Shown here in pieces: positions 5,954 through 14,326 of a stretch of 64,000 bases of DNA; the stretch's first letter is position 1, and each line of letters starts with the position of its first letter. The position numbers and the translations under genes are program-made. A model generated the notes under the pieces. It was not told the origin of the DNA, ran no database searches, and saw nothing but the letters and a program-made list of their open reading frames with translations. The stretch is from G963663315 sp965208975. GTDB taxonomy: Bacteria > Pseudomonadota > Gammaproteobacteria > Arenicellales > Poriferihabitantaceae. The stretch lies in the NCBI GenBank assembly GCA_965208975.1, contig CBDBQH010000003.1, forward strand, positions 1,922,001-1,986,000, read 5' to 3'.

Positions 5954-8905
5954 GTGATTCCCGCGCTTGAGCGAATAGCCGAAGCTCTCCACTACGCCGA
6001 CCTTCCTGAAACCTGGCGGGTTCCCGAAGTGGAGCGTTTTTCGGTCGCCAAGACACTGTACGACTATCAGACCGATGCCTTGAAAAATGCGGCTCGCGCG
6101 CTGTTCCTTTATTACGGGAAAGAACAGGACTGGACTGCCAATGAGCCACAGGCGGCAAATAAAAGGCGGAAAGAGTATTTCGCGTCACTCTACGCCAGGC
6201 TGCCCGCCGATCTGGAGCAGTACGAGAAACCGATTGACAGGAGAAACCGGAACCAGAATCCCGTTTTCAAAATCCTGTCGGATTATGTTCAATCCGGGGG
6301 TGACTGGATCCGGTATCACGAGTTTATCAACCGTATGTGTTTCTGGATGGCTACGGGAAGCGGCAAAACCCTGGTCATGGTCAAGCTGATCGAGTATCTG
6401 CATAGTCTGCAAAAACACGGGGAGATCCCGGCTCATAACATCCTGGTTCTGGCGCCGAGCGAACATCTGATCCGGCAGATCCGCAAAACGGTGGCTGAGT
6501 TCAACGCCAGCGGACTGTCTATTGACCTGATTCCCCTGCGCGCGGTACAGCGCGTTTCCCAGCGGCGGCTGGGCGATGTGGTCACGGTTTACTACCATCG
6601 TAGCGATAACATTGCCGATGTGCAAAAGGAGGCGCTGACCGATTACCGCACTTACGAGAACGGGGGGCAGTGGTATATCCTGCTGGATGAGGCGCACAAG
6701 GGCGGGTCGGTGGACTCCAAGCGACAGGCGTATTACAAGGTGATGGCGCGTGAGGGATTCCTGTTCAATTTTTCTGCGACATTCACCGATGACGAGGATA
6801 TTGTCACGACTGTCAAGAAATACAATCTGGAGGAGTTTGTCAAGAAAGGCCACGGCAAAAACATCTATCTGAATCAACAGGAATACCATGCGTTCAGATA
6901 CCGGAGGCGGGAAATCAACCACAGGGAAAGACAGAAGATTGTACTGAAATCACTGATTACGCTTGGCTTTGTGTCTTTGCGGGTTACTCAACTGCGGGCG
7001 GATACGGGGGTGGAGAATCTGTATCACCTGCCACTGATGCTGACGCTGGTGAACTCGGTCAATACGGATGTTGAAAACGAACAAAATGATTTGTGGGCGT
7101 TCTTCCAGACCTTGCGTGAAATGGCTACGGGGGAACTGGATGAGGCGCTGTTCAGGGACTCAAAAGACGAACTGAGCAATGACTGGAGCCATGCGCGACT
7201 CCTTTTTGGGGAGGATGGCGACGGCATTATCGGTACGGATGGCTCCCGTATCGCAGACATGACCATAGCTGATTTACGCGAAGCGGTGTTTCGCAGCCGC
7301 CGACCGGGGGGCTTGCAGTTTATCCGCAGCAGTGACCACAGGGAACTGGCGTTTCAGATGAAAAACGCCGATGCGCCGTTTGCGCTGATCCGTATCGGAG
7401 ACACTTCAAAATGGCGCAAGAGTTTTCTGTCCGGCTATGAAGAAACCACCGCATTGCAGGAAAAATCATTTTTTGATGAACTGGAATCCAGTCCGATCAC
7501 GATCCTGATGGGTTCCCGGTCGTTTTTTGAAAGCTGGGACTCCAACCGTCCCAATGTCATCAATTTCATCAACATCGGTGGCAAGGACGCGCAAAAGTTC
7601 GTGGTGCAATCGGTGGGTCGCGGGGTACGTATTGAAACATTGCCCGCGATGCGTAAACGTCTGGGGGCGTTGTTGCCGGCTTTGCGGGAGGAGACGAGAC
7701 ATCGCCTGGAAGCGCATCATGACCGGGTGCAGCCGCCGGAAACGTTGTTTCTCTTTGCAACCAATCGCAATGCGGTCAAGGCGGTGCTGGAAGGGCTGGA
7801 AACGCAAAAGAACGCCAGTTTTGAGAAGCTGGAAGGATTTGAAAAAGCGCCAATACCCATAATCGGGGAGCAGGAAATGCCTTTATTCATACCGGAGTAC
7901 CGGGAAGGTAAAGGGGGCTTGGCGAAATCTCCGTTTTCAATGAGTGAGCGGACCCTGCAACGATTTCGGGGGTGGCTGGAGCAAACATCCGATTCGGTTT
8001 TTGCGGTTCGGGATGGGCTCGCGATGTCAGAAATTGCCGGATTGAGAGGTATGGGCGCCCCGGCTGGCGCGATCAAACACAAGGCGGACAAGAATTATGC
8101 GCGGCTTGACTTTTTGCAGCAGCGACTCCTGTTGCACTGTCGCGGGACTGTACAGGCGCTGGATGGTGTCCGTCCCCTGGCCAGCGAAGATATTGTTCAT
8201 TTCCGTGAGATTTGCGCGCAATCGGAATATGTCCGTGAACTTCAGGAGAAAATCAATCAGGTCAGGCAGGGCGGGCCGTCTTCACCAGACCGGATCATCC
8301 ATTGGGCGCGGCAACTCGCGAACCGGGAGATTGATTTGGACGAATTTAACAAACGCTCTTCCGGCAAGGACGAGGAGACTTTCCGCGACCTGACCATCAG
8401 GAAACTGGCCGGGCATTACTATCTGCCGGTTATACTGGGTGAGGAGACGGCGGATTACATCCGGCACATCATCAAGGTTCCGAGTGAGATTGAATTTCTC
8501 AATCATCTGGAGGAATGGACAGGCAATAACCGGATACCATGGGAGGCATGGATGTTCAGCAGGATTGATGAGTCTCTGGATAAAATTCACATTCCCTGGT
8601 ACGACAGCGACCGGAATGAATATCGGCGTTTTCTGCCGGATTTCATTTTCTGGATGAGTAGGGGGAGCCGCTATCGCATTGTGTTTGTTGACCCGAAAGG
8701 CGGGGCGCATACTTCTTCCTATTCCAAAATCGACGGTTACCGCAGGCTTTTCTATAAAGACGGGAGTCAGACTGCGCATACTTTCAAACACGGGAAATAT
8801 GATGTTTCGGTAGACCTGTTTCTGTATAATCCGCAAGCCAACCCTCTGGATTCCTATAGACAACACTGGATTGATGATCCTGGAGATATTTTCAAGTCTG
8901 CTTGA
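5954..8905 (+). CDS. Type III-like restriction endonuclease with DEAH helicase (Res)
   Basis: With the GTG start at 5954 (preceded by GGTGGGGG) the protein has 983 residues; a TTG at 5912 is an alternative. It contains a Walker A motif ATGSGKTL near residue 133, a DEAH box (LLDEAHKGG) at 245-248, a second RecA-like domain with SVGRGVRIE, and a C-terminal PD-(D/E)xK nuclease motif, LPDF with D896 followed by VDPKG (D913, K915). This is the domain order of type III Res subunits, which translocate or slide on DNA with Mod and cleave between head-to-head sites. It lies 180 bases behind mod. The frame is intact and all key motifs are present, so the system may be active. Confidence 0.87.
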   Translation: MIPALERIAEALHYADLPETWRVPEVERFSVAKTLYDYQTDALKNAARALFLYYGKEQDWTANEPQAANKRRKEYFASLYARLPADLEQYEKPIDRRNRNQNPVFKILSDYVQSGGDWIRYHEFINRMCFWMATGSGKTLVMVKLIEYLHSLQKHGEIPAHNILVLAPSEHLIRQIRKTVAEFNASGLSIDLIPLRAVQRVSQRRLGDVVTVYYHRSDNIADVQKEALTDYRTYENGGQWYILLDEAHKGGSVDSKRQAYYKVMAREGFLFNFSATFTDDEDIVTTVKKYNLEEFVKKGHGKNIYLNQQEYHAFRYRRREINHRERQKIVLKSLITLGFVSLRVTQLRADTGVENLYHLPLMLTLVNSVNTDVENEQNDLWAFFQTLREMATGELDEALFRDSKDELSNDWSHARLLFGEDGDGIIGTDGSRIADMTIADLREAVFRSRRPGGLQFIRSSDHRELAFQMKNADAPFALIRIGDTSKWRKSFLSGYEETTALQEKSFFDELESSPITILMGSRSFFESWDSNRPNVINFINIGGKDAQKFVVQSVGRGVRIETLPAMRKRLGALLPALREETRHRLEAHHDRVQPPETLFLFATNRNAVKAVLEGLETQKNASFEKLEGFEKAPIPIIGEQEMPLFIPEYREGKGGLAKSPFSMSERTLQRFRGWLEQTSDSVFAVRDGLAMSEIAGLRGMGAPAGAIKHKADKNYARLDFLQQRLLLHCRGTVQALDGVRPLASEDIVHFREICAQSEYVRELQEKINQVRQGGPSSPDRIIHWARQLANREIDLDEFNKRSSGKDEETFRDLTIRKLAGHYYLPVILGEETADYIRHIIKVPSEIEFLNHLEEWTGNNRIPWEAWMFSRIDESLDKIHIPWYDSDRNEYRRFLPDFIFWMSRGSRYRIVFVDPKGGAHTSSYSKIDGYRRLFYKDGSQTAHTFKHGKYDVSVDLFLYNPQANPLDSYRQHWIDDPGDIFKSA

Positions 8906-8925
8906 CCGGGCATGCGGTTGCCCGG
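8906..8925 (+). terminator. Stem-loop directly after res
   Basis: CCGGGCA (8906-8912) pairs with TGCCCGG (8919-8925), starting right behind the stop codon of res. There is no U tract, so termination is uncertain. It separates the R-M genes from the sarcosine oxidase operon. Confidence 0.4.
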
Positions 8926-8977
8926 CTGTGCGCGGGCGCGTCCGGCGCGTGCAGTGGAGCGCCACGGGAGGCGGAGC

Positions 8978-10243
8978 ATGACCCGTTATTCCGCGTGGGC
9001 GGTGTTCAAGAATGGCTTGAATGGCCAAAAGGGATGGAGCCGTCAATGGCGTGACCCGGAGCCAAAAAAGGCTTATGACGTGGTGATCGTCGGCGCCGGG
9101 CTGCATGGTCTGGCGACGGCCTGCTATCTGGCCCGGAATCATGGCGTCCGCAATGTCGCGGTGCTGGACAAGGGCTGGCTCGGCGGCGGCAACGCGGGGC
9201 GGAACACGACGATTGTCCGCTCCAATTACATGATGCCGGGCAACCGGGCGTTTTATGAGCATTCACTCGAATTATGGGAGAATCTGAGCCATGAACTGAA
9301 TTACAACGTGATGTTCTCGCAGAGACATCATGTTGCCCTGCTGCATACTCCCGCCGCCCGCGACGGCGCCGCGAGACGATACAATACGATGCGATTGACC
9401 GGCTCGGATGGCGAGCTTTGGGACCTTGCAACCCTGCGCTCAGAAATACCCCACCTGAATTATGAGAATGCCCGTTTCCCGATCATTGGCGCCGCGGTGC
9501 AAAAGCGCGCCGGTAACGCCCGACATGACGCGGTGGCCTGGGGTTATGCCCGCGCGGCGGATATGCAGGGAGTGGATATTATCCAGAACTGTGAAGTTAC
9601 CGGAGTGACGCGGGAGGATGGCAAGGTCACCGCGCTGGAAACATCCAGAGGCGTTATTGCGGCGACAAGGGTAGGGTTTGCGGTAGCCGGCAATACCTCG
9701 CGGCTCTGGCAGATGGCCGGGCTTGGCAAACTGCCGGTCGAAACCCACTTGCTGCAAGCCTTCGTATCCGAACCGATCAAGCCCCTGCTTGACCATGTGG
9801 TGGTGTTCGGAGTGGGCGGAGCGCATTTTTACATATCGCAATCGGATAAGGGCGGTATGGTATTCGGCGGCGACCTGGACTGGTACAAATCATACTCCCA
9901 GCGCGGCAATCTGCCGATTGTTCAGGATGTGGCGGAGTGCGCCACTTCGATTCTGCCATGCCTGGGACGGGTTCGTCTGCTCCGACACTGGGCGGGGGTG
10001 ATGGACATGTCGATGGATGGTTCGCCTTTTATCTGCAAAACCCCGCTCAGTAATCTCTATCTCAATGCTGGCTGGAACTATGGCGGATTCAAGGCCAGTC
10101 CCGCTTCCGGCTGGTATTTTGCCGACCTGATCGCCAACGACCGACCGGCCCCGGTGATTGAGCATTTTGCTCTTGACCGCTTCCGGCGCGGCATTGTGAT
10201 TGACGAACGCGGCGCCGGTCCAGACCCGAAACTCCACGGTTGA
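8978..10243 (+). CDS. soxB: Sarcosine oxidase beta subunit
   Basis: The ATG at 8978 follows a clear GGGAGGCGGAG ribosome site and gives 421 residues, normal for SoxB; the upstream open frame (MRLPGCARARP) is leader. A Rossmann FAD-binding motif VVIVGAGLHGLATA lies near residues 34-47, with LDKGWLGGGNAGRNTT behind it. The family is the DAO-type flavoprotein that demethylates sarcosine to glycine, passing electrons to the covalent flavin and one-carbon units to tetrahydrofolate in the heterotetramer. It is the first gene of soxBDAG. Related family members act on other N-methyl amino acids, but the four-gene set supports the sarcosine oxidase type. Confidence 0.93.
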   Translation: MTRYSAWAVFKNGLNGQKGWSRQWRDPEPKKAYDVVIVGAGLHGLATACYLARNHGVRNVAVLDKGWLGGGNAGRNTTIVRSNYMMPGNRAFYEHSLELWENLSHELNYNVMFSQRHHVALLHTPAARDGAARRYNTMRLTGSDGELWDLATLRSEIPHLNYENARFPIIGAAVQKRAGNARHDAVAWGYARAADMQGVDIIQNCEVTGVTREDGKVTALETSRGVIAATRVGFAVAGNTSRLWQMAGLGKLPVETHLLQAFVSEPIKPLLDHVVVFGVGGAHFYISQSDKGGMVFGGDLDWYKSYSQRGNLPIVQDVAECATSILPCLGRVRLLRHWAGVMDMSMDGSPFICKTPLSNLYLNAGWNYGGFKASPASGWYFADLIANDRPAPVIEHFALDRFRRGIVIDERGAGPDPKLHG

Positions 10244-10253
10244 GATTGCGATC

Positions 10254-10571
10254 ATGATCCGAATCCATTGCCCGTTTTGTGGAGAGCGCGACCACTCGGA
10301 GTTCGGTTATGGCGGCGACGCTTCCGTAATCTGGCCGGAACTTGAGGCCGGCGCGGACGAGTGGCATGAGGCGGTCTTTCTGCGCGACAATATTCGCGGG
10401 ATGCAGTCTGAAACCTGGCACCATGTCAATGGTTGCCGTATGTGGCTGATCGTTGAGCGCGATACCCTGACGCACCGCATCCAGTCTGTGCGTCCGGCCC
10501 ATGACGGCTTGGCCCGGGTACTGGCGGAACGGGCCGCTGAGTCCGGGGAGTCCGGGGAGGCGGAGTCATGA
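10254..10571 (+). CDS. soxD: Sarcosine oxidase delta subunit
   Basis: This 105-residue protein begins MIRIHCPFCGERDHSEFGYGG and later has HHVNGCRMW. The Cys-x2-Cys, His and later Cys are the zinc ligands of the SoxD family, a structural subunit of heterotetrameric sarcosine oxidase. The ATG at 10254 lies 10 bases after soxB. Its C-terminus (GLARVLAERAAESGESGEAES) contains a short duplicated SGE stretch. The stop overlaps the soxA start (ATGA), indicating translational coupling. Confidence 0.92.
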   Translation: MIRIHCPFCGERDHSEFGYGGDASVIWPELEAGADEWHEAVFLRDNIRGMQSETWHHVNGCRMWLIVERDTLTHRIQSVRPAHDGLARVLAERAAESGESGEAES

Positions 10572-13570
10572 CGGCTATCAGGCTGTCTGAGGGAGGGCGA
10601 ATCAATCGCGGGAAAGTCATTCACTTTTCCTGGGACGGCAACCGTATGACCGGCTTTGACGGCGATACCCTGGCTTCCGCTTTGCTGGCCAATAACCAGC
10701 AGGTATTGGGGCGGAGCTTCAAGTATCATCGTCCCCGCGGGGTCATGTCTGCCGGTGTCGAGGAATCCGGCGCCATCGTGACCATCGGCGAGGGCGCCCG
10801 GCAGGAGCCGAATGTGAAGGCGACCATGCAGGAGTTGTATGCGGGGCTGGTGGCGAGCGGACAGAATGCGTGGCCGAATGTGCGCTACGATGTCGGCTCG
10901 GTAAACAACCTGTTCAGCCGGTTTTTATCCGCCGGATTCTACTACAAGACATTCATGGGGCCGCGAATCAGAGGCTTGCCGAAAGGCTGGGGCGACGGCG
11001 CCGGTTTCTGGATGCTGTGCGAGAAACTGATCCGCAGGGCGGCCGGTATGGGTACGGCGTCGCGATTGCCCGACCCGGACCGTTATGATCATGCGCACGG
11101 TTTTTGTGATGTTCTGGTGGTGGGGGCCGGGCCGGCCGGCATGTCCGCCGCGCTGGTTTGCGCCAAAGCCGGGCTGGATGTCCTGCTGGTCGAGCAGGAC
11201 TGCGAGCCGGGCGGGGATTTTCTGAACCGGGCCGATAAGGAATCCGAAAAGAAGCGGGTCGGATTGCTCGCCAAACTGGAGAAGGCCGGCGCCCGGGTGA
11301 TGACGCGGACGACTGTTTTCGGCCTGTATGACTGTGGCGTGGCGGGACTGCTGGAAAGGGTGACCGATCATATTGCGAAGCCGGAGCCGTACAGTCCGCG
11401 CCAGCGATTGTGGACGATCCGCGCCCGCCAGACCATTCTGGCGACCGGCGCCATTGAGCGACAGGTTGCGTTTGGCAACAATGATCTGCCCGGCGTGATG
11501 ACGGTCAGCGCAGGCGTTGCTTACCTGAATCGGTACGGCATTTTGCCGGGGCAGAGAATCGTGATTGCGACCAACAATGATTCGGCTTATCCATCCGCGG
11601 CGGCGTTATCCAGGGCCGGCGCGAACGTGACACTGCATGACGCGCGGACGGTGGTCCCTGAGTCCATGATGGAGATGCTGGGTGACAGCGGGGTCGGATT
11701 GGATACGCGCTGCGCTGCGGGGAAGGCGCATGGCTTCAACGGTATCCGGTCGCTGGATATTGCGGCGGTGACTGAATCCGGCTGGGCCATGAAGAGCTCT
11801 GAACCCTGTGATCTGGCGCTGGTGTCCGGCGGCTGGTCGCCGGTGATCAATCTGATGTCGCATCGCGGTGTGAGGCCGGTATGGAACCGCGAGCAGGCTT
11901 GTTTTATTGCGCCCGAATGTAGTGAACCGATCGATATGGCGGGGGCTGCGGCGGCGGTATGGAACACGGACGCATGCCTGGTTTCCGGTCACTCGGCAGG
12001 CGCCAGGGCAGCCCGGCGACTCGGTTGTTCGACACGGCGCAAAACGCCGCCACCCGCCGGCGGCTGGCTCAATCCGATTCAGCCGCTGTATGAGGTCAGG
12101 ATGCCGGGAGACCAGCAAAAAAGCCTGGTGGACCCGCAGCATGACGTGACTGCCGATGACGTGCGGCTTGCGCACAGAGAGGGTTTTGTCTCGGTTGAGC
12201 ACCTGAAGCGATATACCACGCTGGGGATGGCGACCGATGGTGGCAAGGTTGGCAATATCATCGGCCTGGCGCTGATGGCGGAGGCTTTGGGCAAGGATAT
12301 TCCTGAGGTGGGCACGACCACTTTCAGACCGCCTTATACCCCGGTTCCGATCGGCGCCCTGTCCGGGCGGAATGTGGGGAAACACTTCCGGGCGCTGCGG
12401 CGCACCCCGCTGCATAACTGGAACCTTGCGCATGGCGCCACGATGACGATGGCGGGGTTGTGGCATCGCCCCTGGTATTTTGCGCGGGACGGGGAAGGCA
12501 TCAGCGAATCTTATATCCGGGAGACCGAAACCACTCGCAACTGTGTTGGTCTGTGCGATGTGACCTCTTTGGGCAAGATTGCCGTGCAGGGGCCGGATGC
12601 GACCGAATTTCTCAATCGTATCTATACCAATCCGTTTGCCAAACTGCCGGTCGGCAAGGCGAGATACGGCGTCATGCTAAGGGATGACGGGCTGGTCATG
12701 GATGATGGAACGACCTGGCGTCTTGGTGAAACAGAGTATTTCATGACCACGACGACCGCGCATGCGGCCAAGGTGATGGTGTTTCTGGAGGAGTTGCTGC
12801 AAACCCGCTGGCAGGATTTGCGGGTGCATGTGACTTCTGTTTCCGAGCAATGGGCGGGTTGCGCGGTGGCTGGTCCGCGTTCGCGTGATGTTCTGGAAAG
12901 CTGTGTTGTACAGGCTGAAACCGTATCGAATGAGCGCCTGGGGTTTATGGGAGTGATCGAGACGACTTTGACGGGGGGGATTCCCTGTCGGATTGCCCGC
13001 ATCAGTTTCTCCGGTGAGATGGCGTTTGAGGTCTATGTGCCGGCGGACTATGCGCTGGCGGCGATGGACTTGCTGTGGGGCGCTGCCGAGCCGCTCGGCG
13101 GTTGTCTGTACGGCACCGAGGCGCTGGGCGCGATGCGCATCGAAAAAGGTCATGTCACCGGCGTCGAGCTGGATGGGCGAGTCACCATAGACGATGCCGG
13201 CCTGGCTAAAATGGCGTCGCCGAACAAGTCATTTATCGGCAGCGCTCTGCGAAGCCGACCGGAACTGAGGCGCGAAGACCGCCCGCAACTGGTCGGTATC
13301 CAGCCGCGGGACACGAGTCAGACCTTCCATGCGGGCGCCATACTGTGTGCGCCGGACAAGGTTTCAGGAATGGGGGAAGGCTGGATTACCGCCGTCACCC
13401 ATTCGCCATCAATGGGACACTGGATCGGGCTGGGTTTCATTTCAGGGGGGGTGGTGGCTTGGCAGGGCAAAACGGTGATTGCCGCCGACCCGCTACGCAA
13501 AGGAAATGTCGAGGTGGAAATCATTTCGCCGCATATTTATGACCCGGACGGGGGGAGAATGTATGGTTGA
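10568..13570 (+). CDS. soxA: Sarcosine oxidase alpha subunit
   Basis: A 1000-residue protein, the usual size of SoxA. The N-terminus (FDGDTLASALLANNQQVLGRS) is the 2Fe-2S-ferredoxin-like region, followed by an NAD-binding Rossmann motif VVGAGPAGMSAA near residue 184 and ATGAIERQVAFGNNDLPGV. From about residue 610 the C-terminal third is a GcvT/aminomethyltransferase-like domain that binds tetrahydrofolate and captures the methyl carbon as 5,10-methylene-THF. It overlaps soxD by 4 bases and soxG by 8. The gene is intact. Confidence 0.94.
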   Translation: MTAIRLSEGGRINRGKVIHFSWDGNRMTGFDGDTLASALLANNQQVLGRSFKYHRPRGVMSAGVEESGAIVTIGEGARQEPNVKATMQELYAGLVASGQNAWPNVRYDVGSVNNLFSRFLSAGFYYKTFMGPRIRGLPKGWGDGAGFWMLCEKLIRRAAGMGTASRLPDPDRYDHAHGFCDVLVVGAGPAGMSAALVCAKAGLDVLLVEQDCEPGGDFLNRADKESEKKRVGLLAKLEKAGARVMTRTTVFGLYDCGVAGLLERVTDHIAKPEPYSPRQRLWTIRARQTILATGAIERQVAFGNNDLPGVMTVSAGVAYLNRYGILPGQRIVIATNNDSAYPSAAALSRAGANVTLHDARTVVPESMMEMLGDSGVGLDTRCAAGKAHGFNGIRSLDIAAVTESGWAMKSSEPCDLALVSGGWSPVINLMSHRGVRPVWNREQACFIAPECSEPIDMAGAAAAVWNTDACLVSGHSAGARAARRLGCSTRRKTPPPAGGWLNPIQPLYEVRMPGDQQKSLVDPQHDVTADDVRLAHREGFVSVEHLKRYTTLGMATDGGKVGNIIGLALMAEALGKDIPEVGTTTFRPPYTPVPIGALSGRNVGKHFRALRRTPLHNWNLAHGATMTMAGLWHRPWYFARDGEGISESYIRETETTRNCVGLCDVTSLGKIAVQGPDATEFLNRIYTNPFAKLPVGKARYGVMLRDDGLVMDDGTTWRLGETEYFMTTTTAHAAKVMVFLEELLQTRWQDLRVHVTSVSEQWAGCAVAGPRSRDVLESCVVQAETVSNERLGFMGVIETTLTGGIPCRIARISFSGEMAFEVYVPADYALAAMDLLWGAAEPLGGCLYGTEALGAMRIEKGHVTGVELDGRVTIDDAGLAKMASPNKSFIGSALRSRPELRREDRPQLVGIQPRDTSQTFHAGAILCAPDKVSGMGEGWITAVTHSPSMGHWIGLGFISGGVVAWQGKTVIAADPLRKGNVEVEIISPHIYDPDGGRMYG

Positions 13571-14156
13571 GCGGGTGGGCCAGGCTGCCCCGCCGCGGGT
13601 GTCGGCGCTGGCCGGGCATTACCAGGTCGGCAAATTCGGCGCTGCGTGCGCTGACGGTGAGCCGGGGGTTGTTCTGGAGGAAGTGACCGATCTGGTATTG
13701 CATCAGGTCGCGGCGTGGCCGGATACGGTGGAGCCAGTTGGGAAACGGGTCGCGGACGTGGTCGGGGTTGATCAGGCGCCAGCGCCGCGTCAGTGCGTAT
13801 CGTCCGCTACCGGCGCCGCGTTGCGTGTTGAACCCTTGAAATGGTGGTTGTGCGGTGTTCAGGCGCCGGAACTGGATGCCGGGCAGGGAACCACTCTCGA
13901 TATTTCACACTCCAGGAGCCGGCTGCGGATTAGCGGGGTGGACGCGGCAGAGTTTCTCAATCGGTTTCTGCCGATTGATCTGCGCGAGCCGGTGTTTCCG
14001 GTTGGTTCGGTAGCCTCTTCGGTCATACATCACGTGGGGGTGACCCTGTGGCGGTCGGCGGCGGGCTATGAGATATTTGTTCCACGGGGGTTCGCGTTAT
14101 TCCTGTGGCAGGGATTGGTCGAGGTCGCCGAACAGTTTGGCGCAGAGGTGCGATGA
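13563..14156 (+). CDS. soxG: Sarcosine oxidase gamma subunit
   Basis: The ATG at 13563 lies inside the end of soxA (ATG GTT GAG overlapping GGT TGA) and gives 197 residues. The C-terminal half (LRISGVDAAEFLNRFLPIDLRE, then HHVGVTLWRSAAGYEIFVPRG) matches the SoxG family, a small GcvT-related subunit of the heterotetramer. It closes the soxBDAG operon. No genes for methylene-THF processing (purU, glyA, folD) follow, so those functions must be elsewhere. Confidence 0.9.
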   Translation: MVERVGQAAPPRVSALAGHYQVGKFGAACADGEPGVVLEEVTDLVLHQVAAWPDTVEPVGKRVADVVGVDQAPAPRQCVSSATGAALRVEPLKWWLCGVQAPELDAGQGTTLDISHSRSRLRISGVDAAEFLNRFLPIDLREPVFPVGSVASSVIHHVGVTLWRSAAGYEIFVPRGFALFLWQGLVEVAEQFGAEVR

Positions 14157-14159
14157 GGT

Positions 14160-14189
14160 GAGAAGTTTCAGGCTGAGAAGTTTCAGGCA
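14160..14189. repeat. 15-bp tandem duplication after soxG
   Basis: GAGAAGTTTCAGGC(T/A) occurs twice in tandem directly behind the soxG stop codon (14160-14174 and 14175-14189). It looks like a simple replication-slippage duplication. A weak -10-like TAATAT at 14204-14209 lies downstream, in front of lon. Confidence 0.6.
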
Positions 14190-14326
14190 GTCATCGCGGA
14201 TGATAATATGTTATTCTCGCACAGACTTCCAGGTACGAGCCTGCGGGCGCCGTGGTGTTTTTGTCCAACTGGCTGGACGAGACCAGCGGCAATCCGCTGG
14301 TTTTTTTGAATAACGATTGTAAGGAA